Shown: piece by piece, positions 53,080 to 62,484 of the stretch
Position numbering within the stretch: position 1 is the first letter of the stretch
How the letters are laid out: the number at the start of each line of letters is the position of its first letter
Assembly (NCBI GenBank): GCA_965248775.1
Contig: OZ252150.1
Location: forward strand, 4,402,001 to 4,466,000
DNA length: 64,000 nt
Reading direction: 5' to 3'
Source: JBHHUI01 sp965248775
GTDB lineage: Bacteria > Chloroflexota > Anaerolineae > Anaerolineales > JBHHUI01
Position numbers and translations under genes: made by a program
The notes under the pieces: model-generated
What the model was told of the DNA's origin: nothing
What the model saw: the letters and a program-made list of their open reading frames with translations, nothing else
Database searches by the model: none

Positions 53080-54854
53080 TTGCTTAAATCTGATCTTGAG
53101 AAGAAGGGCTCTGATCTGAATTCTGTAGTAAGCTCAACAATAATTTCACCTTATGGCGGTCGGCTCGTCAATTTGCTAATTGATGGGGAGGCTGTCAAAG
53201 AGATGAGGGAACTTGCCGGTTCTTTGCCTTCGCTGGTTCTATCGGAGCGGAGCGTTTGCGATCTGGAGATGCTTGCGCTGGGTGCATTCTCTCCACTTGA
53301 TCGCTTCATGGGGAAAGAAGATTACGAACGTGTGCTCACTGAGATGAGACTCGCGAGTGGCGAAATCTTTCCGATGCCGGTTTCATTACCGGTTGATCTC
53401 GACGCGGTCGGTTTTCAACTGCAGCTTGATAAAAATCACCTTGCGCGACTCACATAATCGACTGCTGGCGGTAATGACTGTTGAAGAGATCTACCAATGG
53501 AATCGGAATGACACTGAGCAACAAATATTTGGAACGAGTGATCTTCGACATCCTTTGGTCGCTGAGATGCATCGCTGGGGAAAGCAGAATATATCCGGCC
53601 AGTTGCAAATCATCCAACTGCCTGGTCATTACGATTTCAAAAAAATCCGATTATCGCCTCTTCAAGTCAGGAAACGACTCGAGGAACTTGGTTATCAGAA
53701 CGTTGTCCCTTTCCAAACGCGTAATCCGCTCCATCGGGTTCACGAGGAACTAACCAAGCGGGCTGTAGACGAGATCGATGGGGTGCTCCTGTTGCATCCG
53801 ACGGTGGGCATGACTAAGCCGGGAGATGTCGATCACTATACGCGCGTAAGAACGTACAAAATCCTGGCCGAGCGATATTATGATCCGAAACGAGTTGTTC
53901 TCGGTCTGCTTCCACTCGCAATGCGCTTAGCTGGTCCGCGGGAGGCACTCTGGCACGCTTTGATTCGCCGCAACTGTGGCGCGAACTATTTAATTGTTGG
54001 GCGCGATCACGCCAGTTCGGGCGTAGATTCAAGTGGTCAGGCCTTCTATGAGCCGTATGCAGCACAGGAATTGGTCGAACAATTTAGCGATGAACTTGGC
54101 GTTAGTATTGTTCCCTTCCGGGAAATGGTTTACCTACCCGATGAAGAACGCTATGAAGAAGTCGTACACCTTTCGAAAAAACAGGCACACAGCATCAATT
54201 TCAGGCACACAGATCCGTGAAGATTATCTGAATCGCGGGAAAAAATTGCCCGCGTGGTTTACTCGGGAGGAAGTCGCTGAAATATTAGCCGAAACCTATC
54301 CGCCTCGCCATAGACAGGGCGTCCGTATTTGGTTCACAGGCTTAAGCGGATCGGGAAAATCGACGACGGCCCAAGTGCTAACCATCTTGCTTCAGGAGCA
54401 TGGCCGGCAGGTGTCAGTTCTGGATGGGGATGTCGTCCGCACCCATCTGTCGAAGGGTCTTGGATTCGATCGTCAGGGACGTGACACAAATATTCGCCGC
54501 ATCGGAGTTGTCGCCAGCGAAATTGTGCGGCATGGAGGCGTTGCTATTTGTACCGCAATCAGCCCGTATCGAGCAACCCGCAACGATGTTCGCAATATGG
54601 TCGGACAAGATCGTCATATTGAAGTCTTCGTTGATACTCCAATTGAAATCTGTGAAGCGCGGGATGAGAAAGGCCTCTACGCGAAAGCGCGGCGTGGGGA
54701 GATTAAGGGCTTTACGGGGGTTGACGATCCGTATGAGCCACCGCAACATTCTGAAGTTGTTCTTGATACACAAACGAACAGCCCGGAAGAAAATGCGAAC
54801 AAAATCGTTCAACTTTTACTTGAGCGCGAGTTTGTTCAGAGAGTAAGCAAGTAG
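53080..54854 (+). pseudogene. fused ATP sulfurylase/APS kinase gene with two frameshifts
   Basis: Three frames are needed. From a TTG at 53080: ISPYGGRLVNLLIDGEAVKE, FSPLDRFMGKEDYERVLTEM up to an A5 run at 53431-53435; then TLRDSHNRLLAVMTVEEIYQ, FQTRNPLHRVHEELTKRAVD and VGRDHASSGVD (ATP sulfurylase motifs) to an A6 run at 54176-54181; then ISGTQIREDYLNRGKKLPAW, the APS kinase Walker A FTGLSGSGKSTTA and DGDVVRTHLSKGLGFDRQGR to 54854. Both shifts are one extra A in a homopolymer, so an assembly error is quite possible; corrected, the protein would be ~590 residues and would make PAPS from sulfate and ATP. Confidence 0.85.
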
Positions 54855-54870
54855 CGAGCAATCATAGACT

Positions 54871-54942
54871 GTGCGGATTCTTCATCTCGTTCCTTATTTC
54901 TATCCTGCTGGGCCGACCGCTGAACATCTGTTGGCTCGTTGA
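54871..54942 (+). pseudogene. N-terminal remnant of a GT4 glycosyltransferase
   Basis: A GTG frame reads VRILHLVPYFYPAGPTAEHL then stops after 23 codons. It is clearly related to the start of the glycosyltransferase at 55949 (RILHIIPYFYPAWAYGG). Only the N-terminus is left; the MNT/HEPN module begins 93 bases further on. Confidence 0.6.
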
Positions 54943-55034
54943 CCCAGTGTAAGTTTATGGCAAGTACGCCACCTTCAGTCTGCAACAACCCGCCAAATGG
55001 AGCATTCTCAAAGATACCGGGCTATACTTGACAC

Positions 55035-55529
55035 ATGGGCATTCTTGAAGAATTCGAGCGTCTGCATGAGCCGCTGCTGGCGACCTCCCGAGAGTGCTAC
55101 GGGGAGCGCCTGATCTCGCTCGTGGTATTTGGTTCCGTGGGGCGGGGCGTGCCCGGGCCAGACTCAGATGTCGATTGCCTGCTGGTCGTTGATCCGCTGC
55201 CAGATGGGCGCATTCCGCGCGTGACAGAGTTCAGCGCGGTCGAAGACGCACTGGCTCATTATTTAGATGATCTTCGTATGAAAGACCTGTTTGTGGAGCT
55301 TTCGCCGGTCTTTAAGACGACGGGGGAAGTGCAACGGGGCAGCCCACTGCTGCTAGATATGGTCGATGATGCCCTGGTTCTGTTTGACCGCGATGAATTC
55401 TTTGCGCGCCAAATGGCAGACCTGCGCAAGCGACTTGAAGCGCTCGGCGCGCGCCGCGTATGGGTTGGAAACGCCTGGTACTGGGATTTGAAGCCGGATT
55501 ATCAGCCGGGCGAAGTATTCGAGATATGA
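55035..55529 (+). CDS. MNT-type nucleotidyltransferase (antitoxin of an MNT/HEPN pair)
   Basis: 164 residues with the nucleotidyltransferase core GSVGRGVPGPDSDVDCLLVV (GSxxRG..SDxDxL pattern) and a second acidic strand DLFVELSPVF. Paired head-to-tail with a HEPN gene (four-base overlap ATGA). In characterised pairs the MNT protein AMPylates or otherwise silences the HEPN RNase. The start lies six bases after a TATACT box, so it is probably leaderless. Confidence 0.82.
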   Translation: MGILEEFERLHEPLLATSRECYGERLISLVVFGSVGRGVPGPDSDVDCLLVVDPLPDGRIPRVTEFSAVEDALAHYLDDLRMKDLFVELSPVFKTTGEVQRGSPLLLDMVDDALVLFDRDEFFARQMADLRKRLEALGARRVWVGNAWYWDLKPDYQPGEVFEI

Positions 55530-55945
55530 CCAATCACTCGCTGGCGCGAAGCTACTTGCAGAAAGCTCTGGTGCGCCTGAAGGTTCTGCAGCTGCTGTTC
55601 GATGAGGATGCCTTTTCAGATGTTATTCGAGAGGCGCAGGAAACTGTGGAATTGGCGCTAAAGGGAATGCTACGCCAGATTGGTGTTGAACCCCCCAAAT
55701 GGCATGACGTCGGCAACATATTGATTGAACATCGGCAGCGCCTCCCACGAGACGTCGAGGCCCATGTCGAACGTCTAAAAAACATCTCAGCTTGGCTACG
55801 TAAGGAACGAGAATTCTCGTTGTACGGTGACATCGATTTCATACCAACCGAAGAGTACAACGAAGCAGATGCCAGACGCGCCATTGACGACGCGCAGTAT
55901 GTGGTGTCTATGGCGGAAATTGTAATCCCGGCCGGCGACAAATAG
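55526..55945 (+). CDS. HEPN-domain protein (toxin of an MNT/HEPN pair)
   Basis: 139 residues from MTNHSLARSYLQKALVRLKV, starting inside the ATGA overlap with the MNT gene. Helical bundle with IREAQETVELALKGMLRQIG and PKWHDVGNILIEHRQRLP, the A.Q..E.a.Ka.L pattern and WHD...L of HEPN proteins; the R-x4-6-H RNase motif is not obvious, so nuclease activity is uncertain. The module is inserted between a glycosyltransferase remnant and an intact glycosyltransferase gene. Confidence 0.78.
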   Translation: MTNHSLARSYLQKALVRLKVLQLLFDEDAFSDVIREAQETVELALKGMLRQIGVEPPKWHDVGNILIEHRQRLPRDVEAHVERLKNISAWLRKEREFSLYGDIDFIPTEEYNEADARRAIDDAQYVVSMAEIVIPAGDK

Positions 55946-55948
55946 CGT

Positions 55949-57157
55949 TTGCGCATCCTCCATATTATTCCTTATTTCTATCCCGCCTGGGCATACGGTG
56001 GAACGTGCCGTGCGGCCTGGGAGTTGACGCGCGCCTTAGTCCGTAAAGGGCAGCAGGTTGTTGTCTACACTACGGATGCACTCGACTCTCGCAATCGAGC
56101 CTCACCAGCGTACGAAGTCGTCGACGGGGTAGAGATTCACCGTATCCGGAATCTGAGTAGCCAACTGGCCTGGGGACGCATATTCCTCCCATTGGGCTTT
56201 GGTCGGCATCTCGAAACGGCCCTACGAAGCGCTGATGTCGCTCACCTACACGAGTTTCGTTCCTATCAGAATGCAGTTGCACTACCCTTGATGAAAAGAC
56301 TGGACGTGCCATTCGTGCTGACAGCGCAAGGTGGTTTGCCGCGCATCATGGGACGCTTCGCACTTAAAGCTGGCTATGATCGTATGTTTGGGCATCGCAT
56401 TCTGCGGAATGCTGCCCGGCTTCACGCTCTGAACGAAATGGAGCACAAACAGTTTATTGAATGGGGCGTCGAACCGGAGCGCATCGCGATATTGCCCAAC
56501 GGCGTCGATCTGGATGAATACCGCGAATTGCCACCAGTGGATGGATTCCGAGTGCGCTTTCATATCCCGCCGGATGTGCCAATTGTGCTCTTCCTGGCGC
56601 GGGTGAACAAAATCAAAGGCGTGGATTTTCTTATCAATAGTTTCAATGAACTCTTGAAGGAGTTGCCGGAAGCGATTCTGGTGATTGTCGGCCCGGACGA
56701 TGGCAACCTCTCGCAGGTAAAGCGACAGGTGCATGCACTGGGAATTGAAGATTGCGTGCGGTTTACCGGTTATCTCGATGGCGACGATAAACTGGAAGCG
56801 TATCAAGCTGCAAGTGTTTACGTGCTGCCCTCTGCGTACGAAATGTTTGCCATCACACTCCTTGAGTCAATGGCCTGTGGTACACCGATTATTGCCACGG
56901 ACCGTGTTGGGCTTGCAGATTTTGTACGTCAGAATGATCTCGGTTCCATTGTGACGTACGGTGACGTGCTTAGCCTGAAAGACGAGATTCTCCGTATTCT
57001 GCTGAACCCCGGCGATGTGGAGCACCGCGCTGTGTATGGGAGGCAGTACGTATTGGATAACTTCGGTTGGGAAAGCATTGCGGATAAATGGCTCGAAGTC
57101 TACGAAGCAAAGGCCTCTGCTCGGGCTGAGACTGTTCGCGCCGGAGCAGGTATTTAA
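55949..57157 (+). CDS. glycosyltransferase family 4 protein
   Basis: 402 residues, TTG start three bases after the HEPN stop. RILHIIPYFYPAWAYGGTCR (N-domain), GIEIHRI-like VDGVEIHRIRNL, LHALNEMEHKQFIEWGVEPE, NGVDLDEYRELPPVDGFRVR, VLFLARVNKIKGVDFLI, and the E-x7-E region VLPSAYEMFAITLLESMACG (about 290-310). It is a retaining GT-B enzyme using a nucleotide-sugar; acceptor unknown. Transcribed with the asparagine-synthase gene (three bases apart). Confidence 0.88.
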   Translation: MRILHIIPYFYPAWAYGGTCRAAWELTRALVRKGQQVVVYTTDALDSRNRASPAYEVVDGVEIHRIRNLSSQLAWGRIFLPLGFGRHLETALRSADVAHLHEFRSYQNAVALPLMKRLDVPFVLTAQGGLPRIMGRFALKAGYDRMFGHRILRNAARLHALNEMEHKQFIEWGVEPERIAILPNGVDLDEYRELPPVDGFRVRFHIPPDVPIVLFLARVNKIKGVDFLINSFNELLKELPEAILVIVGPDDGNLSQVKRQVHALGIEDCVRFTGYLDGDDKLEAYQAASVYVLPSAYEMFAITLLESMACGTPIIATDRVGLADFVRQNDLGSIVTYGDVLSLKDEILRILLNPGDVEHRAVYGRQYVLDNFGWESIADKWLEVYEAKASARAETVRAGAGI

Positions 57158-57160
57158 TCC

Positions 57161-59050
57161 ATGTGCGGAATTTGTGGACAGTTACAGTTGAACAATGGCG
57201 CGCTGGTTTCTGCGGAGCTTCTCAAACGGATGCGCGATCGGATTGAGCACCGAGGCCCGGATGATGCGGGCAGTTACATCTCTCCCGATGGGCGTGTTGG
57301 ACTCGCCAATCGGCGCCTTTCGATTATCGATCTGTCGGCGGCTGGCCATCAGCCGATGAGCAATGAAGATGGCTCGATCTGGATCGCGTATAACGGCGAA
57401 ACATACAATTTCCGCGATCTGCGTGTAGGACTCGAAGAGCGGGGCCATAAGTTTCGTTCACTTACCGATACAGAAGTGATCGTTCATTTATATGAAGAAT
57501 ATGGGCCAGATTGTGTCCACCATATGCGTGGGATGTTTGCGTTTGCCATTTGGGATGCGCGCAAACAAAGGCTCTTCATTGCCCGCGATCGGCTTGGCGT
57601 AAAACCGCTGTATTACACCCACGTGGACGGATCATTTCTTTTCGCCTCAGAAATTAAATGCCTGCTCGAGCATCCCAGGGTACGCCGAGCGGTTAATGAA
57701 GAAGCACTCTATCATTATTTGACCTTCCTTATAACACCTGCACCCACTACGTTATTCGAAGGTATATTCAAACTTCCTCCGGGGCAGCGCGGATTTATCA
57801 ATGCTAGCGGCGAACTACATCTCGAAGAATATTGGGACGTATTCGACTCCGTGGACTATGATGCCCGCTTATCTGAAGCAGAGCATGTTGAGCGCATCCG
57901 GGCCAGTCTGCGCAAGAGCATTGAGTTGCGTATGATTTCTGATGTGCCTTTCGGCGTGTTGCTCTCTGGCGGAATTGACTCGACGACGAATCTTGCTCTC
58001 ATGGCTGAAAAATTGGATCGGCCGGTACAGACTTTCTCGATTGGATATGAAGGTGCTGTTGGTGGGGCGTATAACGAATTTCAATATGCGCGACAAGCTG
58101 CGCAACACTTCGGAGCCGATCATCATGAAGTGCTGATCGGCCCGCAGGACTTGATCGATTTCCTGCCCAAGTTGATTTACCACCAGGACGAGCCGATAGC
58201 GGATCCGGTGTGTGTGCCGGTTTATTTCGTCTCCAAATTGGCGAAGGAGAGTGGCACAACGGTTGTACAGGTTGGTGAGGGCGCTGACGAACTATTCGGT
58301 GGCTACAGCCACTGGCTTTCGGCATTGCGTTTGCACGCCGGCGTGTGGAATTCGTTTACAAGCCTGCCGCGGCCGATAAGGCAACTCTCTCTGACAGCCG
58401 CTTCACCTATACTTCGAGGATTGCGGCTGGAATATCTGCGCCGGGGAGCGATGGACGAAGAGTTGTTCTGGGGTGGGGCGATCGCGTTCGGCGAGTTGGC
58501 AAAGCAGGATTTGCTCTCGGCAAGCTATCGGGGTCGGGTTGCGGGGCTCAGTTCACATGATGTGATCCGTGCACATCGGCAGCACTTCGATGCGCGCAGC
58601 CCATTAAAAGATTATTTATCCTGGATGGGCTATCTGGATTTGCGTATGCGCCTCCCGGAACTGCTCCTCATGCGGGTCGACAAAATGTCGATGGCGACCT
58701 CAGTCGAAGCGCGGGTTCCTTTTCTTGACCATGAGTTTGTGGGTTTAGTAATGGGTATATCACAACAGGATAAGCTCAATGGTTTCCAGCCGAAGCAGCT
58801 GCTCAAGAAGGCTGTGCGCGGTCTGATACCTGATGAGATCATCGATCGGCCCAAGCAGGGTTTTCAAGTGCCAGTGCGCGAGTGGCTTGACCAGGAACTT
58901 GGGTCACTGACGAAAATAAAATTACGCGAATTATGTCAGAAGACAGACTACTTCGATTGGCCGCATGTCGAGCACTTGCTGCAGCGCCGGCATGCAATCA
59001 CCTGGTATCTGCTAAATTTTGCCCTCTGGCATGAACTTTGGATTGAGTAA
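57161..59050 (+). CDS. asnB: glutamine-hydrolysing asparagine synthase-type amidotransferase
   Basis: 629 residues. MCGICGQLQLNNG with the nucleophile Cys2 after Met removal, NRRLSIIDLSAAGHQPMSNE and YNGETYNFRDLR of the Ntn glutaminase domain, then the synthetase domain with SGGIDSTTN (269-277, ATP pyrophosphatase loop) and GEGADELFGGY. AsnB homologues within polysaccharide clusters often amidate sugar acids; here it sits between two GT4 genes, so a role in glycan modification is plausible, true asparagine synthesis equally so. Confidence 0.9.
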   Translation: MCGICGQLQLNNGALVSAELLKRMRDRIEHRGPDDAGSYISPDGRVGLANRRLSIIDLSAAGHQPMSNEDGSIWIAYNGETYNFRDLRVGLEERGHKFRSLTDTEVIVHLYEEYGPDCVHHMRGMFAFAIWDARKQRLFIARDRLGVKPLYYTHVDGSFLFASEIKCLLEHPRVRRAVNEEALYHYLTFLITPAPTTLFEGIFKLPPGQRGFINASGELHLEEYWDVFDSVDYDARLSEAEHVERIRASLRKSIELRMISDVPFGVLLSGGIDSTTNLALMAEKLDRPVQTFSIGYEGAVGGAYNEFQYARQAAQHFGADHHEVLIGPQDLIDFLPKLIYHQDEPIADPVCVPVYFVSKLAKESGTTVVQVGEGADELFGGYSHWLSALRLHAGVWNSFTSLPRPIRQLSLTAASPILRGLRLEYLRRGAMDEELFWGGAIAFGELAKQDLLSASYRGRVAGLSSHDVIRAHRQHFDARSPLKDYLSWMGYLDLRMRLPELLLMRVDKMSMATSVEARVPFLDHEFVGLVMGISQQDKLNGFQPKQLLKKAVRGLIPDEIIDRPKQGFQVPVREWLDQELGSLTKIKLRELCQKTDYFDWPHVEHLLQRRHAITWYLLNFALWHELWIE

Positions 59051-59092
59051 GCTGCCCTTCGTATTTTCCTGTTCACATAACTGAACTCAACA

Positions 59093-60265
59093 ATGCGAAT
59101 ATTTGTTGAGGCTGTAGGCATTAGCAGCGGGGGTGGTAGTGTCGTTCTTGCCAATTTGCTGCAGGCAATTAAGGCTGCCCAGCCTGCGAACACGTTGATT
59201 GTTTTTGGCTCAAACCGCACACTTCGGGCGCTTGAACAGGATGCCACGGATGAGGTGCTGGACAAGATTCGTTTTGTTCAGGTAGCGGGGAAGAACTCAT
59301 ATGTGCTCCGAATGCTATTCCAACAGCTTGGCATGCCAATTATTTGTTGGTTTTGGGGTGCAGATCGCATTTTCGCGTTCGGCAATACAGGCTCGCTTGT
59401 TCCAACGCGGCCCCAATTCATTTACTTCCACAACGCACTCTGGTTGGCGCCGGAACTGTATCCAAAGTCGAACTCGTGGACGCGCCTGAGAATGTCGTTC
59501 CATTGGTGGCTTATACGTAAATCGATGCAGCGTTCAAAGCGTGTAATTGTGCAGACGAAAGCGCTGGCCGACATGCTTTATGAGCGAGTGAAACTGGATG
59601 CGCTGCAGATTGTAACTATTCCGCCTGGAAGCTCTCCAACTGAAAATTTACCTCCCGGCGAGGAACAGAAAATCAAGAACAAGATCGCTTCGCATCCTTT
59701 GCTTCTGTGCGTTATTCATCCTGCGCCACATAAAAATCTGGAGGTCATGTTACGAGCAACTGCACTTGTTTGTAAACTTCATCCCGAGGTGCGCCTGGCC
59801 CTTACGCTTGATCGCAACATCCGCGCGCAGAAGGCCTTACAAATTCCTGAAAAGCTATACCAGGCGCAGGTAGCTAAATTCGACATTATCATAGAAGAGT
59901 TGGGGATAGGAGATGCGATCATTTGGACTGGATTTCTTACACCGCCTGAGGTGCAGGCCTGGATGAAAAAATGTTCAGTCTTATGCTTCCCGTCTCTGAT
60001 CGAATCTTTCGGTTTGCCCCTGGTAGACGCTTTGACTGCAGGTATACCGATCGTTGCAGCCGATCGACCCTATGCACGGGAAGTTTGCGGCGATGGTGCG
60101 CTGTATGCGGACCCATTCAATCCTGAAGAATGGAGCGAGCGAATCGGCACCTTGTTGTCTGACTGCGAACGCTACACAACAGTTGCGGCCGCAGGCGTAG
60201 AGCAAGGTAGTCTTTATTCTTATCGACTAGCAGCGGAGCGCATCGTCAGAATGATGTCTAATTGA
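59093..60265 (+). CDS. glycosyltransferase family 4 protein
   Basis: 390 residues: MRIFVEAVGISSGGGSVVLA, IVFGSNRTLRALEQDATDEV, IYFHNALWLAPELYPKSN, VQTKALADMLYERVKLDALQ, HPAPHKNLEVMLRATALVCK, and LCFPSLIESFGLPLVDALTA with the E-x7-E pattern. GT-B fold, nucleotide-sugar dependent; third gene of the plus-strand polysaccharide set that starts at 55949. Confidence 0.86.
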   Translation: MRIFVEAVGISSGGGSVVLANLLQAIKAAQPANTLIVFGSNRTLRALEQDATDEVLDKIRFVQVAGKNSYVLRMLFQQLGMPIICWFWGADRIFAFGNTGSLVPTRPQFIYFHNALWLAPELYPKSNSWTRLRMSFHWWLIRKSMQRSKRVIVQTKALADMLYERVKLDALQIVTIPPGSSPTENLPPGEEQKIKNKIASHPLLLCVIHPAPHKNLEVMLRATALVCKLHPEVRLALTLDRNIRAQKALQIPEKLYQAQVAKFDIIIEELGIGDAIIWTGFLTPPEVQAWMKKCSVLCFPSLIESFGLPLVDALTAGIPIVAADRPYAREVCGDGALYADPFNPEEWSERIGTLLSDCERYTTVAAAGVEQGSLYSYRLAAERIVRMMSN

Positions 60266-60376
60266 CAGGCCGCTCTGAGGCGTGCGGGTGTTGAACACAT
60301 ATGAAGAGTGGCGTTTGGTGGGCGAACGGGCAGATCGGTAAGGTTGTGTCCGCAACTTTATTCTGGTGAAAGGGCC

Positions 60377-62218
60377 CTAGGGATGACCAGCACAAGGTCC
60401 AGTGCCACACCAATAGGGCCCGTCGGCACGGAGGTAATTCCCAACATCGATATCGACCACAGAACACGCCATATTGCATTGCAATTCCTGCGCTGAGACC
60501 AATCTCGTTCGAACTACGGACGCAAGGAGCGCGAAGATGACAAGCATCCCCCCGATTGCGTAGGCAGACCGATTCCTCCAGCGAAATCGTGCTGCTAGGC
60601 GGTTCCTTAACGCATCGGCAATCATGCGAATACACATGGCGACGGCCAGGACTGTATACAAATCATCGTAAATGACGTAATACCCAAGAGGCTGCAAGCT
60701 GCGTATTGTAGAGACTAAATGTAGGCCCACACCAGTCAGTATGATAAAGCCAAGAGTTGGGATTTTTCTGTGATCGCCGATCGCCAAGAGAACGACCATG
60801 GTCAGCGAGATCAATATCAATTCCGGCAAGCGCAAACGTAGATAGTATCTTGACACGATACCAAGCACAGTGGCGGCGATCTCTAACGGCTCTATATCAA
60901 GGCCAGCGCCCACGAATTGCATTCCGTGATCGAGATTTGCCGCCAGATAGATAGCATAAGAAAGGTCCCCGAGGGGTTGGGCGCCGCTAACCTGCGCCCG
61001 AATCCGCTGCGGCAGATTAGCAAAGACATCGCTGTAACTGACAAGAAGTGTAGCCATAATTAAGACGATGCCTACGATAAGCCAGTAGAGCTTGGCGCTC
61101 CGCAAACCACGTCGCCACGCTCTAATTGCTCGAGTATCTATTGTGACGAGAGCGGTCAGAATCGAACCTGTTAGAGAAGCCAGGAAGATAGCCAATACAA
61201 ATAGATTCGGTTTCGGATGAATCAGGCTAAGTCCAAATGTAATTTGAAATCCGAAGATAAAACCGGTTACACAAAGGGCTGCCTGATAAACTGCCCGCTG
61301 TACGCTGCTGCCTAGTCGAATTAATTTATTTTGTAAACGAACTCGTACAAGCGCGACGCCAAACAGATACGCCAATAATAGAGTCACGAAGATAATCGAA
61401 ATCCGCGCGGAGCTGAAGGACGCTAAATAATCTTTCATCAACAAGAGCGAAAAGGGAGCGAGCCAAGCGTTCATAAGTACAGAGCGTCCCAATGCGCTGC
61501 GCGATTCTTGAGCAGTCAGTTCATCCATAGGAGTATCTAACTTAAGCAAAGAAGCTGTCGGCACAACAAGTAGCATTGGGTAAACATTGAGTTTGGCCAG
61601 CACACCTCCCATAAGGAGGATGCTGCTAAGAATTCCCCATATGGTGAAAGCCCGCAATGTCGTTGCGTGTAAGGCCTTGAAGGCAAATAGTAAGGACGCG
61701 ATTCCAAGCAAAGCGCTGACGGGTTCCGGTCTGAAGCTGGTGAGAAAAGTAACAGATGAACGCGAAGCGATGACCAGCACTGCTGCGCCAAATGCGACAA
61801 TATTCGACCCGGTTAGATGTTTGGCGAACGCGAACATTGTGAAGGCTATCAACGAAATTAGGAATGCATTGAATCGCCAGCCGACCCGGACATATTGAGT
61901 GAGCTGTATTAATGGATCCGCAGACTCTGCTAAATTTGCAAAGGATGCCGCCTCCAGGACGCCAATTTTGGTCGCGCCAAAGTAAAACCATCCCAGCAGC
62001 TGGATATGTGTATAGCCAGGGTCAATGATCATGAACGTTGGGAGATTATCCAGCCAACGGAGTGCTGCAATCGAAAGGAAAAAATCTGGATCGATATTCC
62101 GGCAGAAGCACTCCCGTAAATTTGGTGCGGAATACGCAGCGGCGAACGATATGAAGAGCAGCAGGGCGATGCCTGCAAGCCAGGCCAATAAAGACGGACG
62201 AACTTTTTTCAGGAACAA
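60377..62218 (-). CDS. polytopic membrane protein, GT-C-like
   Basis: 613 residues with a dozen or so hydrophobic segments over most of its length, starting MFLKKVRPSLLAWLAGIALL and a first extracytoplasmic loop CFCRNIDPDFFLSIAALRWL. That acidic loop after the first helix resembles GT-C glycosyltransferases or O-antigen polymerase-like proteins, but no diagnostic motif is clear. Opposite in direction to the neighbouring glycosyltransferases. A Cys-rich C-terminal tail (WCGTGPCAGHP) is unusual. Confidence 0.6.
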   Translation of the reverse strand: MFLKKVRPSLLAWLAGIALLLFISFAAAYSAPNLRECFCRNIDPDFFLSIAALRWLDNLPTFMIIDPGYTHIQLLGWFYFGATKIGVLEAASFANLAESADPLIQLTQYVRVGWRFNAFLISLIAFTMFAFAKHLTGSNIVAFGAAVLVIASRSSVTFLTSFRPEPVSALLGIASLLFAFKALHATTLRAFTIWGILSSILLMGGVLAKLNVYPMLLVVPTASLLKLDTPMDELTAQESRSALGRSVLMNAWLAPFSLLLMKDYLASFSSARISIIFVTLLLAYLFGVALVRVRLQNKLIRLGSSVQRAVYQAALCVTGFIFGFQITFGLSLIHPKPNLFVLAIFLASLTGSILTALVTIDTRAIRAWRRGLRSAKLYWLIVGIVLIMATLLVSYSDVFANLPQRIRAQVSGAQPLGDLSYAIYLAANLDHGMQFVGAGLDIEPLEIAATVLGIVSRYYLRLRLPELILISLTMVVLLAIGDHRKIPTLGFIILTGVGLHLVSTIRSLQPLGYYVIYDDLYTVLAVAMCIRMIADALRNRLAARFRWRNRSAYAIGGMLVIFALLASVVRTRLVSAQELQCNMACSVVDIDVGNYLRADGPYWCGTGPCAGHP

Positions 62219-62484
62219 AGCTTATCAATCCAGGTATATCGGGAGTGGAATGCGTGAATATCACACTGCGCAGTTGTCGAGAATTTCAAGAATAGCCCAT
62301 AATCTGATTACACTGGAAGCCCCGAAGAGGAGGGGACAAAGATGGGTGATGAGGCAGGTGCCAAATCCAGAATAACGAAGAGCATCAACGAGCTGGCGCG
62401 CTTAGGTTTAGGGCTCTTCGGGCGAAGGTAGCGTCCAGTGCTCCAACATAGGAAATAGGAAAAGGATTTGCCTGGCGAATCACC

